Assembly: GCF_015706575.1 (NCBI RefSeq)
Contig: NW_024037074.1
Location: forward strand, 27,765,334 to 27,829,333
Source: Patiria miniata
Lineage: Eukaryota; Echinodermata; Asteroidea; Valvatida; Asterinidae
DNA length: 64,000 nt
Direction of reading: 5' to 3'
The notes under the pieces were generated by a model, which was given only the letters and a program-made list of their open reading frames with translations, ran no database searches and was not told the origin of the DNA. The position numbers were made by a program, and so were the translations under genes. Of this stretch, positions 35,501 through 45,280 are shown one piece after another; positions within the stretch are counted from its first letter, which is position 1, and each line of letters opens with the position of its first letter.

Positions 35501-38500
35501 TTTTTAGGGGGCGGGACCTGGGGGGGGGGGGGCAGCGTTTCAAAAGGGGTCACCAATGGCGGTTCCGCAACAAATGCGCCCAAAATCTGAATGGGGCCGA
35601 TGGACCGTCGTCCGATCACAGCAATTTGGAGCGAACAGGGGGGGGGGGGGGTGTAATTTGGGGTTGAAAGGAGCAAAAACTCAATTAACTCCCGTTGGGG
35701 GCGCCCTACAGCAAGGCAGCCGCAAACAGAGGGCTTGTTTTTAGGCCAGAAATTGCAGTCAGAGATTTTTTTTTCTCGCAATTTTTTGTTGTACAAGTGG
35801 TTTGGGGGAATTTTTCAAAACCTCGCTTCTTTATAGGTGGCAGACCAGTAAATCGATCCGAAATTGCCTACGCCGGCCAAATCACGATTTGCATGGCCTC
35901 AAAATCTTCAGTATATGAGCATGCTGTGGGCCATGAACTTGAGGGTTTGTAAAAAATATGGGTGGAAGCCGTGCACAGGACTGTGAGCTTGTAGTTCCGT
36001 TCAATTTGAATAAAATTGGGGCCCTTAAAGCGCTCTATTTTGCAATGGAGTGTAGCCATCGTTTTTCAAAATGGCGATGGGCTTCAGGACTGTATTCAGG
36101 GGTAATCATCTTCAGATGGAAATTTCTCCTAAAAGTCATCAGTTGACCCCCCAAAATTGAAAAGAAAATGAAAGATTTTGAAATAAACTTTAATTTGGTG
36201 TGTGTCTCGATTACCTTGGAGAGTTGTGAGTATTTTCCCCGAATTTTGAAGTGGGGGCATTTACCATTGGGGTCTATGGAAGTTTATTTACTGGTCTGCA
36301 ACCTATATATAATTTCAAAATGGCGCCTTCCATCGTTTGTTGTCAAATGTGTGCGCCCGCGCCTTACATTCCATGACAGTTGTTTTTTCAGGGGGCGGGA
36401 CCTGGGGGGGGGGCAGCGTTTCAAAAGGGGTCACCAATGGCGGTTCCGCAACAAATGCGCCCAAATCTGAATGGGGCCGATGGACCGTCGTCCGATCACA
36501 GCAATTTCGAGCGAACAAGGGGGGGGGGTGTAATTTGGGGTTGAAAGGAGCAAAAACTCAATTAACTCCCCGTTGGGGGCGCCCTACAGCAAGGCAGTCG
36601 CAAACAGGGGGCTTGTTTTCAGGCCAGAAATCGCAGTCAGAGATTTTTTTTCTCGCAATTTTTTGTTGAAATATGAGTCAGCCATCCTTGCTCGTGCCGT
36701 ACAAGTGGTCTGGGGAATTTTTTTCAAAACCTCGCTTCTTTATAGGTTGCAGACCAGTAAATCGGTCCGAAATTGCCTACGCCGGCCAAATCACGATTTG
36801 CATGGCCTCAAAATCTTCAGTATATGAGCATGCTGTGGGCCATGAACTTGAGGGTTTGTAAAAAAATTGGATAGAAGCCGTGCACAGGACTGTGAGCTTG
36901 TAGGTCCGTTCAATTTGGATGAAATTGGGGCCCTTAAAGCGCTCTATTTTGCAATGGAGTGTAGGCATCGTTTTTCAAAATGGCGATGGGCTTCAGGACT
37001 ATTTTCAGGGGTGATCATCTTCGGATGGAAATTTCTCCTAAAAGTCATCAGTCGACCCCCCAAAAATTGAAAAGAAAATGAAGATGATGAAATAAGCTTT
37101 AATTTGATGTTTGTCTCGAACACCTTGGAGAGTTGTGAGTATTTTTCCCGAATTTCTGAAGTGGGAGCATTTACCATTGGGGTCTATGGAAGTTTATTTA
37201 CTGGTCTGCAACCCTATGGGCTGCCACAAGGGCATCCATTTAAGACGTGGTTGGCAACTGATTTGCCATTTGCATATTAACACAAACAATATGTAAGAAG
37301 AAGACAGTTGTATTAGGCCTTTGGTAGAGTTTGTTGGTTATTTTGTCTTTTCAGTTTTGAGGCTATATGGGAAAAAATGTGTGGTTGATTTTGGAGGATG
37401 TACTGTGCTTGTCAAGGTCGTAGGCCGGACCTTGTGTTGTTTATGTTCAACCGTGCGTACATTTAGGCGTACATTATAATTGAAATCCTCCGCACTGTTC
37501 CATGATGTCACTGGCTCTGCCTCAACATATTGACAGTGATTTCTGGAGGATTTTGCAGGATTGAGGCAGTGGTCATCCCTCCAAGGGCCACATTTAAGAA
37601 ATAACGGAGGATTTTGGGGGATTGAGGCTGTAAGTAAGCAATTTTTACATGGAGGCAATTGGAGGATTTTGCAGGATTGAGGTTGCATCCTAGCAAAAAT
37701 GCAGGGAGTTATATTCGGAAACATGAATAGCTATCTTTATATTTTTGCGACGTTGGCTTTCCATAGTTTGCCAACCCGTGTTTGGCAAAAAGCGCCTACC
37801 AAGGGTTGGCAAAGATTTGTTGGCCCTTACGTTGTAAATAAAATAAACCCCAAATTGATGTATCTCTCGATTCATTCAATTCTTTTGCAGTCTGTCAATT
37901 ACTATGCAAGGCGAGATGGCGTGGGCTCGCCCAGTTACCGGACAACCTCTCATGTTGTCACCAGCGTAGTGTCTGAGGCCTGCGGGGCCTACGCCTCCGC
38001 ACACTGGGACAGAAAACCCATGATCATCCCACCGCTGCCACCATGTAATCTGGAAGGCTGCAACTTCATTGACATACGGTATTATGTTAAGGTAATACTC
38101 GCTCTGCGATCCAACTTTAATTCACGGCACTATAATAACAGAACTACAATGATAATTGTATGAGCATGTTACTGTTTGGGCGACTGTTCTTTTGTTCCTA
38201 CCAGATGTTTTATACAATACAAACATTTCTGACAATTGGATAAATACTGGATTGTGTTGTGGCCCCTGTGGAATGCAAAAACAGGCCCACGTTGGGTGCG
38301 TTGTATTGTATGGCTTTGTTAAAGGATGCACACATCGATTCAGCACCTTGATAATGGTACAGCCATAACACAGTAGGAACATAGCTCTGAAAAATATGTA
38401 TTATCTGAAGAAATTTACATTTCTGAAGAATTTACATTTTCGGCAAAGAACGAACGAACGAACGAACGACATGACCGAACTACATGATCAGAGGGTCAAG

Positions 38501-39855
38501 GGTTCGACAAGCTGATAGCCATTGACCCCCCCCCTTGCCTCTCGATCTCCACCCATGCAGGGGCATATTGAAATGGGTACCAACTTTAGCTGGGGAGTAC
38601 CTGCGATGGACTGGCATCCCATCCACAGGGGAATAGAAATGTTCTCAGTTGTTTTATGCCACAAAAACCGGAGATAAACGCCGGCCTGATGGGCAATATT
38701 GCATGTACTTAAAATTTTGCAACACAACTGTGTTTTCATTACACTGTTGCAGAAATCGAACTAGTTCTACTCTACGATATGGACTACGTATACGAAACGC
38801 GAGTCTAAAACTAATATACATGTAAGTATATTTAAACACGACTCACGCACACAGTCTATTGGATGTGTTACTGTCTGTTTTCAGTTCACCGCCGATGTTG
38901 CTAGCACACCATTTGACGTGGATTTAATGCTGGAGATTGTGGTTGGCACGATACCATTAGCCGGCCACTGCTATGGAAGTCTGTCCGCCAACCAGCCAGG
39001 TTCTTCCTCAGGTATGAAAAAAAGAAGTATTTGATGTAAATTATTCACGATTAGTATATCGTTTGCCATGTGCCAAAAATCAGACATTTCCAGGGCGTAG
39101 GAGGGCGCTGTATACGACACCATTTTCGATCTTGATAGGCTACAATGGAAATGCGTTTATTGAAGCAATTTAGAACCTTTGATCCATCCAAAATGTACTC
39201 TTAGATTCTTACATAGTAATTTTTTTTTTTTTTTTTTTTTTTTTAAATATTATGCAATGTATAAACCAACATCAATAACATGGGATTCATGTCTGTTTGT
39301 TTCCTTCAAAATGGCGTCGTAACATCGCCCTCATTTTGCTGGGGGAAAAATGGCCTTTATAGCAGCATTGTGTAATGACGTCCGCCAATTATGATTGGTT
39401 GTTGTAAAGTTTAGAAGCACGTGGTCTGATGGGAAAAATACAACCTACTTGTATTTAGTTTTTTAATTCGTGGCCCCGGAGGATTTATTTGTAAAAGGGT
39501 AATAAAGTCCTTTTGCTAAGGCATTCCAGCCAGGTATTCTTAGAAACGCTCTGCACGACGTGTGATTGATGGCTGAAATCTGGCCCACAATGTAATGGCA
39601 ATTTCGGTCCACAAAAGAAAAATCGCATTCCCGATCCGTTCGAAGAAGTCAACTTTCATTCCACCACTTTACCTTTTTCCAGGTCCTCCTCCTACGTACG
39701 AGGCGGCCATTGGCGGGCAACGAGAGATACGCGATGAACACGACAATGAATATGTCTTTGGGAAGCTGGTGTACACGCCGTTTTATATGTTTTACCGCTA
39801 TCATAACGTCGAAGGCGGGCACCAGTCAGCAATAGAAAAGTCTACCACTGTATAA
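20240..39855 (+). CDS. Arrestin domain-containing protein (alpha-arrestin), complete
   Basis: The exons are 20240-20360, 29892-30026, 31082-31317, 33027-33209, 37891-38091, 38885-39011 and 39683-39855. All borders are GT..AG and phases agree, giving about 391 residues against ~390-415 in ARRDC2/3/4 and TXNIP. The arrestin-N domain starts MGKISGFQIVFADNEREVFN, with GIYMHWKGRAVVTWTE and a H(C)LPFKFKLP strand followed by SFEGTLGYVRFF. Arrestin-C carries CCATGPISVSASTDKRAYLP and ends near LEIVVGTIPL. The tail has PPTYEAAIGG, a PPxY motif for WW domains of NEDD4-type ubiquitin ligases. Family members act as cytosolic adaptors at plasma membrane and endosomes, directing receptors and transporters to ubiquitination. 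The exact one-to-one vertebrate orthologue cannot be decided, so no symbol is given. Confidence 0.95.
20668..20760. repeat. AGTGGCGTAGCC + C-tract repeat
   Basis: CAGTGGCGTAGCCACGGGG leads into a C tract and CACGTGCCCCC. Another CCCCCC-type piece lies at 21000-21060, and a related AGTGGCGTAAATCACAG + G tract lies at 61031-61097. Likely fragments of a dispersed element. Confidence 0.5.
23439..23924. mobile_element. Foldback MITE, TACAGGGTGAG family, copy 2
   Basis: It begins TACAGGACGAGTGAA and ends TTACTCACCCTGTA. The arms share AAGCCCAATTAATAAGC / ATTAATTGGGCTTTCAT and a central CAGCAAAACGAAAACAA stem. It lies in arrestin intron 1. Confidence 0.8.
24747..25446. mobile_element. CACAGGGTGAGTCAAAAAG element, copy 1
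   Basis: It begins CACAGGGTGAGTCAAAAAGT, then ATGTGGCTCGCTCC. Internal words (CTGATCATTTACCG, GTAAAACRTGCATAA, GAGTGGGAGAACA-like) are shared in order with copy 2 at 27229-28040. Its right end, near GGTCACTTTCTCTTTGTAC, is a decayed inverse of the left. No transposase frame survives. Confidence 0.65.
27229..28040. mobile_element. CACAGGGTGAGTCAAAAAG element, copy 2, with an insertion
   Basis: It shares CTGTGGCTCGCTCC, CTGATCATTTACCG and CATTGGTGTATCAAATTTAA with copy 1 and ends TTTTGACTTACACTGTA. An insert of ~260 bp (about 27275-27540) interrupts it relative to copy 1; the insert begins and ends with inverted CCCTGCTAAATC / GATTCAGCAGGG. Confidence 0.65.
28075..28317. mobile_element. PIF/Harbinger-like MITE flanked by CAG
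   Basis: The terminal inverted repeats GGCCCAATTTCATAGAGCTG and, on the right, CAGCTCTATGAAATTGGCCC continue through CTTAAGCA. CAG occurs on both sides (28072-28074 and 28318-28320), the classic CWG 3-bp target of PIF/Harbinger. An inner pair GGTTACCGGCCAAAACTCCA is also inverted, so nearly the whole 243 bp folds back. Confidence 0.85.
29572..29760 (+). mobile_element. tRNA-derived SINE (family 2)
   Basis: The A box region is GTTGGCGTAGCGTGAC and the B box GGGTTCGAATCCCGCC. The body is GGTTTTCAATCCCTGCCTGA then TTTTCCCCAGAATATTCTTC. Two minus-strand relatives lie at 7085-7180 and 54040-54260. Confidence 0.85.
29892..30026 (+). CDS. Arrestin gene exon 2
   Basis: This phase 1 in, phase 1 out exon encodes GIYMHWKGRAVVTWTE and KVTVLYVAGEDYFDQY. 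It aligns with the ARRDC strand followed by the YFN segment. The acceptor is CCTGCAG and the donor AAAG|GTACAC. Confidence 0.93.
30127..30347. repeat. Inverted TAGGGCGAC words enclosing a TTAGGG/CTAGGG array
   Basis: CTAATAGGGCGAC at the left is inverted as GTCGCCCTATT at 30200 and 30337. Between 30241 and 30312 lies a degenerate run of GGGTTAGGGCTAGGGTAAGG words, close to the animal telomere hexamer TTAGGG. Confidence 0.7.
30780..31050 (+). repeat. Dispersed repeat, inverted relative at 34640-34960
   Basis: AAAAATGAAGAGTTTACCTC, GCTTTCAATT and ATATGGCCGACTCGTGC are read inverted at 34657-34715, and TGTTGAATGGGATGG at 30855-30869 is inverted at 34877-34891. The right edge is about 30 bp before arrestin exon 3. 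Confidence 0.75.
31082..31317 (+). CDS. Arrestin gene exon 3
   Basis: It encodes the second half of arrestin-N: RLELPAGTHCLPFKFKLPNR, PCSFEGTLGYVRFFTRAVID, RPWTFDHVTKRAFTI. This matches the family pattern F..LP..LP.SFEG..G.VRY. The phase changes from 1 to 0 at the donor CTG|GTAAGG. Confidence 0.95.
31362..31603 (-). repeat. Dispersed repeat CAAGGGCGGAACCAG, minus copy
   Basis: On the minus strand it reads CAAGGGCGGAACCAGAACAC ... GATTCTCGATGGTCTGTGGT, GCGATCTGAGGCAATTTC, and ends in a poly-G/C tract. A + strand copy is at 40997-41287 with CAAGGGCGGATCCAGAACAC and TCTGAGGCAATTTCTGACCA. Confidence 0.75.
32792..32956. mobile_element. Foldback element AATAAATATGTGCTTGG, copy 2
   Basis: The ends AATAAATATGTGCTAGGCCG and GGCCAAGCACATATTATTTA are inverted. 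The sequence is closely related to 8664-8827. It ends about 70 bp before arrestin exon 4. Confidence 0.8.
33027..33209 (+). CDS. Arrestin gene exon 4: start of arrestin-C domain
   Basis: This 61-codon phase 0 exon has KTVCCLCCATGPISVSAS, then RAYLPGETVYISATLENRS. It corresponds to the ARRDC3 CCWFCTSGPISLSA ... GYTPGE region, which opens the C-terminal arrestin fold. Confidence 0.95.
34960..37213. mobile_element. Tandem composite array: three TIR elements plus two spacers
   Basis: Three elements with inverted ends TTGCAGACCAGTAAAT / ATTTACTGGTCTGCAA lie at about 34960-35422, 35834-36303 and 36745-37213. They are joined by two copies of a ~410-440 bp spacer with AAAATGGCGCCTTCCATCG, GTCACCAATGGCGGTTCCGC and G tracts. 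The unit repeats with a period of ~870-910 bp and the copies are very similar, so amplification was recent. The same 63-codon open frame recurs on the minus strand in all three elements but resembles no family. The array lies in arrestin intron 4. Confidence 0.88.
37370..37700 (+). repeat. Dispersed repeat, copy B (inverted relative of 365-680)
   Basis: It contains repeated GGAGGATTTTGCAGGATTG words plus AAGGTCGTAGGCCGGACCTT and CATTTTTGCTAGGATGC (read inverted at its end). It starts about 150 bp after the tandem composite array. Confidence 0.75.
37891..38091 (+). CDS. Arrestin gene exon 5
   Basis: This 67-codon exon encodes SVNYYARRDGVGSPSYRTTS, then SAHWDRKPMIIPPLPPCNLE, and ends CNFIDIRYYVK. 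The pattern W..K...IPP..PS...C..I.V.Y is typical of arrestin-C. Borders are TTTTGCAG and AAG|GTAATA. Confidence 0.95.
38480..38705 (+). mobile_element. SINE fragment (family 3), copy 1
   Basis: It shares ATGGGTACC, GGGGAGTACCTGCGATG, TTCTCAGTTGTTT and GAGATAAACGCCGGCCTGAT with the copy at 52110-52345. Confidence 0.75.
38885..39011 (+). CDS. Arrestin gene exon 6
   Basis: It encodes FTADVASTPFDVDLMLEIVV then GTIPLAGHCYG. The LPLVIGTIPL motif of the family end of arrestin-C is recognisable. It leaves in phase 1 (TCA G|GTATGA). Confidence 0.94.
39683..39855 (+). CDS. Arrestin gene exon 7: PPTY motif and stop
   Basis: The exon reads GPPPTYEAAIGGQREI, then VYTPFYMFYRYHN, with stop TAA at 39853-39855. 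PPTY is a good PPxY. The second family motif (PPLY in ARRDC3) lies where this protein has TPFY, so it appears lost. No clean AATAAA follows within about 600 bases. Confidence 0.94.
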
Positions 39856-40305
39856 AACAAATAGGGGTCTGACTCTCAGTGAACGGGCCAGTTAGTCAGT
39901 TTGCATTGCTCTAGCGCTAAACATGACAATATGCAGTAGAAAATGGGGAGGGGTGTACATTATGTTCCCTTAGAAAATATATTTAACGTATGAAATTATC
40001 CACCTATCTGAATTATATTAACATTTTCAGTAAAATTCCTCAGGTGCAATTTTTTTCTGACTAATGAAAAGAATATAATTCGCGTATAAACTTTGTTTCG
40101 AAAACATTCAAATATCAATTCGATGGCACCTTGACGTATATCTTCCTTTTTTTTAGTTATAGAATTTAGCCCTTTTGTAAATTGTCCCGAACTATTTTAG
40201 ATTTGATCCAAATTCTACAGTCTTTTATGGGAGCAATATTGAATGCGAAATACCTGATGTTTTATAAGAGAATGTCGGCGAGGATATTTCCTCGACATTA
40301 TGGGA

Positions 40306-40465
40306 CTACAATCCCGGCTAAAATGGGTGGGACACGTCCACACAATGAGGTCCCCCGCTCCCCCGGTCAATGTTGTCACCTCGCGCTTGAGCACAGAACG
40401 CGCAATGAGAGACAACATTGGCCGGGGGCGGGGGCGGGCCCAGCGAGTTTTGGCCGGGATTGTAG
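40306..40465. mobile_element. Foldback MITE CTACAATCCCGGC, copy 1
   Basis: The ends CTACAATCCCGGCTAAAA and TTTTGGCCGGGATTGTAG are inverted, and the inner stem CCCCGGTCAATGTTGTC / GACAACATTGGCCGGGG makes almost the whole element a hairpin. A second copy is near 60598-60915. Confidence 0.85.
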
Positions 40466-40996
40466 GATCAAAGTGAACAAGTAGACTTTTTTAAGTGTGA
40501 AGGTATTTTCATGAAAAAAGAACAAAATTTCCGAATTTTTGAATTCTTAGGGATTGCAGTGTGGACAAGATAAAAATGATTATATATTATTGAGGTCCGT
40601 TTGGGCGCTCTCTTAATCCATGGTGGCTGGTGTAATGTATTATTCATACACTGCGTGTTAACCAGCGAAGTGTAACTATCACACTCTCCTTAAAGTTTTG
40701 CTCGCCGACGGAGCGCCTAGGCTTAAGGTCGTGAAAATACTTTCATTTGGTCAGGGTACCGTGTGTAATATCTCGTGAAGTTCTTTAGCTGTAGTGAGAA
40801 CTCATATAACGAAATTAATGCAATGTAGAGTTTTCGCATACCTTTGTAGGCCTTCAAGGGGATAAGTTGGACTGTTGTGCTTTGTCCTGAAGTTAGTCAC
40901 CAGGCCCACCGTGGACTTATTCTTTAGTCTCCAGTGTCTCTAAGCAGTATTCTGCCTCTAATTGGTGCTGTGTTATACTCATTAGGTTATTAGCTT

Positions 40997-41287
40997 GGAC
41001 AAGGGCGGATCCAGAACACAATTTTTTGGGGGGCCCAAAAAATTTTTGGTCCCCCAAAACAGTGGGTCAACAAAATTACGGCAAATTTTTTGGATTCTAG
41101 ATGCTCTGTGGTGCGATCTGAGGCAATTTCTGACCACTTTAACCAATGTTTTTTTGAGGAAAAGATGGTGGTGTACTCATTGCCTGCCTTTATTGCGATG
41201 TCACATAAAAAAAAAAAAATTGGTTTCGTTTTTTTTTTTGGGGGGGGGGGCATGGCCCCCTTTGGCCCCCCTGGATCCGCCCTTGAG
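40997..41287 (+). repeat. Dispersed repeat CAAGGGCGGATCCAG, plus copy
   Basis: It is bounded by CAAGGGCGGATCCAGAACAC and GGATCCGCCCTTG, so its ends are inverted. The interior TCTGAGGCAATTTCTGACCA matches the minus-strand copy at 31362-31603. Confidence 0.8.
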
Positions 41288-42598
41288 CTTGGACCAGTCT
41301 GACAGTTTGTTCACTCAAACCCACCAGCCTTAAAATTCGCTTATGACGTGTAATCTCTTATGAAGTTTCTTTGGAGGAAACGCGAGGCGTTGTGGGTAGA
41401 TCACCACGATAACAACACGTCCATTCCGTGCGCATGATCAGTAAAGGGTAGAGCGGACATCCGGGATTGTTTTTTAACATTGGCTTATCTAGCTCCCAGA
41501 CCCATTGTCTTGAAACTCAACGGTTCTTGTGTCTGGTGTGCTGAACGGCAACTCGTCGCAACCGGTGAAAACTGGTGTGCAAATGAATAAATATTTTCAC
41601 TGGCTCCCGCCCACACTGACGTACATTGCACATGCCAAATAATTGACCGGGTCACCAGTTCAACCAGATCTATCGAATGGGAGCTCAAAGAAATTTAGAG
41701 GTGACCAGAGTCTCTGAATGTTAAGTAGGGAACGAGCGAAATATGCCGTTTATGTTCGCAGCGAAAGAGCCGCAGCACGCCTCTAGCCGTTTGGGTAAAT
41801 CTTCGGATCACAGATTCAAAATGGCGGGCGGGCCATTTTAAAGTCTGATAACGGCCAGCACGTCGATTGTCAGAATACGACGAACGGTAGGGCTAGGGGT
41901 CAACCTAATATACGTAACCTAATTATGTACGCGCGTACCAATAGGGTGCTTCGTTAAGCGCGACGCACGAGTGTGCTGGAGAAGTGAGCCATTCAAAATA
42001 CAGGGGAGGTGGCACAGCCAATCGACGCATACTGCCAAGGTCTTTGCCCGGCCTCGTATACACCTGCGTTTAAGAATTCGGGTCTCCGGTCCATATGGGT
42101 AAATAGCGACCTCATGCGGCAGCAGTATTAATTCCTCAGTCGAGCAAGTTCGACGGCCTGTGCATGTTCCGCGGTTTGTCCCGTCCAATCTACCGGACTA
42201 CTTGTCGAAAGTAGCAAAACGCGCCCTCTCTTGTTCGTGCACGGAGCCCAATTTGACTCTAGGGGCGCTCTTTTCCTCTTTCTATTTTCTGTTCAATATT
42301 TCACGAACTTCTGGATGGAAGCAGGATGAGGTAGACTACAACACACCCCTATACCCCCTCGATCAGTGGGTATTTCGATTCGAGTGCTCGCCGCTGTTCA
42401 GCTATTTATCAAAACTTTTGAACGCGAGCATGTCTGGACCGTTAACTTCAATCCGCACGAAGTACATAAGCACGCTTACCCAAGAAAACCTATATGCGCG
42501 TCGGATAGCCCATGTGTTCACCGCCAAACTTCGGATCAAGGCGATTAGTACGACAGATTGGTGATGGGATTATTCATTCGATGATAAAAGCATGTCAT

Positions 42599-42792
42599 GA
42601 GAATGCCATGAGAAAGATATGTGGCCATAGGTCCATCGCAGATTTGTCCTTTGAAATAATATAGGTATAATGACAAGCAATGGCGGCCATTTTGAAAATT
42701 TTGAAAATTGATTGGTTTATTTCACCTCTATTTTGTTCAAAGGACAAATCTGTAATGGCCCTATGGTCAAATACCTTTCTTAAGACATTCTC
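42599..42792. mobile_element. Foldback element with ~60 bp inverted arms
   Basis: The left arm GAGAATGCCATGAGAAAG ... GCAGATTTGTCCTTTGAA is inverted at the right as TTCAAAGGACAAATCTG ... CTTAAGACATTCTC. The centre includes ATGGCGGCCATTTTGAAA. The copy is single in this window. Confidence 0.8.
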
Positions 42793-43535
42793 TGACTGTG
42801 TGCCAAATTTCATAGTAAACAATCCTCCCAAATATTTCCCCTATCTGCCCCGCTAGATAGACAAGCCAATTTCGGATCGAATAGCTGTGGCAAGCTCGTG
42901 TGATAATTACACACAGCTTTTTATAGTAAGGCTATATAGGGCAACGCGGCTATGTATGTGTAGTTAATATATCTGAAATCTTCAATACCTTTGCAATAAT
43001 TTTAAAAGTTGGTGTGATCATTAAACAAATTTAGTCGTATATTATATCTTCCAGTTTTGTTATTTACGGTGATATTTATTAAAAACCACCGATAAAGCAA
43101 ACAAATCTTCAGCGTTGTTTGTGTCGTAATTTTACCAATTTTCGTGCTGAGTTTGTAATTTTGAATTGACTGTTTGCACGTTTAAAACAGTTTTGCTCAC
43201 TGCTCTTTTGAAAGAAAAAACTAATATGATTTTTGTAAGCGCAAGATGACGTCATCATGACGTCAGTCTTAGCTGCCCTTTGTAGAATATAAAGTTTACG
43301 CCCCCGCAATAAATTTTGCAAACGGAGTCGATTGCAAAACAAAAGAGCAAGACAAAAGCTCTGTCAGTATTTAAAGACAATTACTTTGCCTACTGACATA
43401 CTCTACCACCTGTAAGGAAGCCCACATATATACATCTACATAAAACAAAACAGCCTTAGTTTGTTCTGCCTTCAATAGAGGACGTTGAACAATAGAGGAC
43501 AATAGGGTCCCCAATTCCCGAAGGTCCCCAATTTG

Positions 43536-43803
43536 GCGATCGTGTACAAAACATATGGGAGGTTTTCCTAAAAAGTTAGTGTACAAACGAACGAGGGACA
43601 GTATGGGGTCCCTGATTGCAGGCAAATACACACTTGTGTATACGTGTTCATCTTTTTAAACCGTGGACGAAAAATACCAGAAAACAAAAGAGAAGAATAT
43701 CGTCCACGATTCCAAGCATACGTCCACGATTGGGGTCGTGTACAAAACCAAATGGGAGTCTTCCTAAAAAGTTAGAGTACAAGCAAAAGAGGGACAATAC
43801 GTC
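43536..43803 (+). repeat. Direct repeat pair flanking CGTCCACGAT words
   Basis: GTGTACAAAACNNATGGGAG, TTCCTAAAAAGTTAG and GTACAANCNAANGAGGGACA occur at 43536-43606 and 43734-43803. CGTCCACGAT is repeated three times nearby. They introduce the minisatellite block that follows. Confidence 0.75.
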
Positions 43804-44039
43804 CACGATCGACGGAACACACGTTTTTGCGCGTTATTGGGTGTATATATACAACTATATTGTATGTTTTGTCACGAATACAGGTTTTTTTAAAGGTAAA
43901 TTAATCTCTACCGTGCCCACTGGCCCATCTGAGTCCATCAAACATAATGAGAAGTGACATCTGTTGTTCAATGAACTCGCCCAAATACTTCCCATCGAAT
44001 CGGATCCCGCTAGGACCAACTGTTCGTACCAGGTGCATT

Positions 44040-45280
44040 TCGTCATTGGGAGGTTTTTTTTCGTCGAATTTTTGAGTAGAATTGTTTTGGTTAACAGACA
44101 ACGTCACCAGAGACACTTTGGCATGCGGGGAGATCTGTCCTAATTTTGAAGTGACATTTTGGCTGATATTTTGTTTGTTCGTAAAAATGTGGTCAGGAAT
44201 GTATTTCTGATACAAGCAAGTGGTTCCAAGTGAACCAATTAACAAATCTGTAACACAATGTTCTACAATGTGTTTATTCACTGAAGGAAACCTATTTTTT
44301 ATTTCGTCCAAATTTGTGTAGACTTCATTTTAACAGACCGTATGGCATCAGAGACACTTTGGCATGCGGGGAGATTTGTCCTAATTGTGAAGTGACATTT
44401 GGCTGACACTTTGTTTGTTTGTACAAATGTGGTCAGGAATGTTTTTCTGATTTGCACTTCAAGCAAGTGGTTCTAAAGTAAACCAAATAACAAATCTGTA
44501 ACACAATGTATTACATTGTATTTGTTCACTGAAGAAAACCTATCTTTTATTTCGTCCAAATTTGTGTAGACTTCATTTTAACAGACCGTATGTCACCAGA
44601 GAGACTCTTTGGCATGGGAGGAGATGTGTCCTAATTCCTAATTTTGAAGTGACATTTGGCTGACATTTTGTTCGTTTGTAAAAATAAGCTCAGGAATGTA
44701 TTTCTGATTTGCACTACAAACAAGTGGTTCATGTTTAAACCCAACCCATTAGCACCTGTCCTACAATGTATTACATTGTGTTTATTCACAGAAGGAAACC
44801 AATGTATGTTTGATCCAAATTTTGAGTAGATTGTTTTTTACAGACAGCGTCACCAGAGACACTTTGGCATGCGGGGAGATTTGTCCTGATTTTGAATAAT
44901 TGAAGTGACATTTGGCTGACATTTCGTTTGTTTGTAAAAAATGTGGTCAGGAATGCATTTCTGATTTGCACTTCAAGCAAGTGGATCTTGTTCAACCAAT
45001 TAGCACCTAGGTGTGATATAATCACATTGTGTTTATTCACTGAAGGAAACCGATTGTTTTTTCGTCCAAATTTGAGTAGATTTTTTTTTGTTATCGAACG
45101 TCACCATGGACTATTTGGCATGCGAGGAGATTAGTCCTAAGTTTTGAGTGACATTTGGCTGATATTTTTTTTTCTTTGTAAAAGGGTGGTCAGGAATGTA
45201 TTTCTGATTTGCAAAAGTGGTTCTTGTTAAACCCCATTAGCACATGTGCTACAATATATTATATTATGTACATTTACTGA
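44040..45280 (+). repeat. Minisatellite array 1, five units of ~245-260 bp
   Basis: Units are marked by GTCACCAGAGACACTTTGGC then ATGCGGGGAGAT (near 44101, 44343, 44590, 44849, 45099), GAAGTGACATTTGGCTGA, GTGGTCAGGAATG, CAAGCAAGTGGTTC and TTATTCACTGAAGGAAACC. The units are diverged, and the frames seen on the minus strand follow the repeat rather than a gene. Confidence 0.9.

Larger units (their letters stand above)
39856..43400. other. Intergenic stretch downstream of arrestin gene
   Basis: Apart from foldback elements at 40306-40465 and 42599-42792 and the repeat at 40997-41287, I see no recognisable gene. The 134-codon frame at 42160-42564 has no family resemblance and no splice context. 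Confidence 0.55.

Noticed and set aside
37891..38091. Cysteine in SEACGAY as the TXNIP thioredoxin-binding cysteine
   Set aside because: Aligned on the following Trp, the cysteine is eight residues away instead of three, so the position is not equivalent.
42160..42564. 134-codon + strand frame
   Set aside because: No domain, no homologue recognised and no splice or promoter support.
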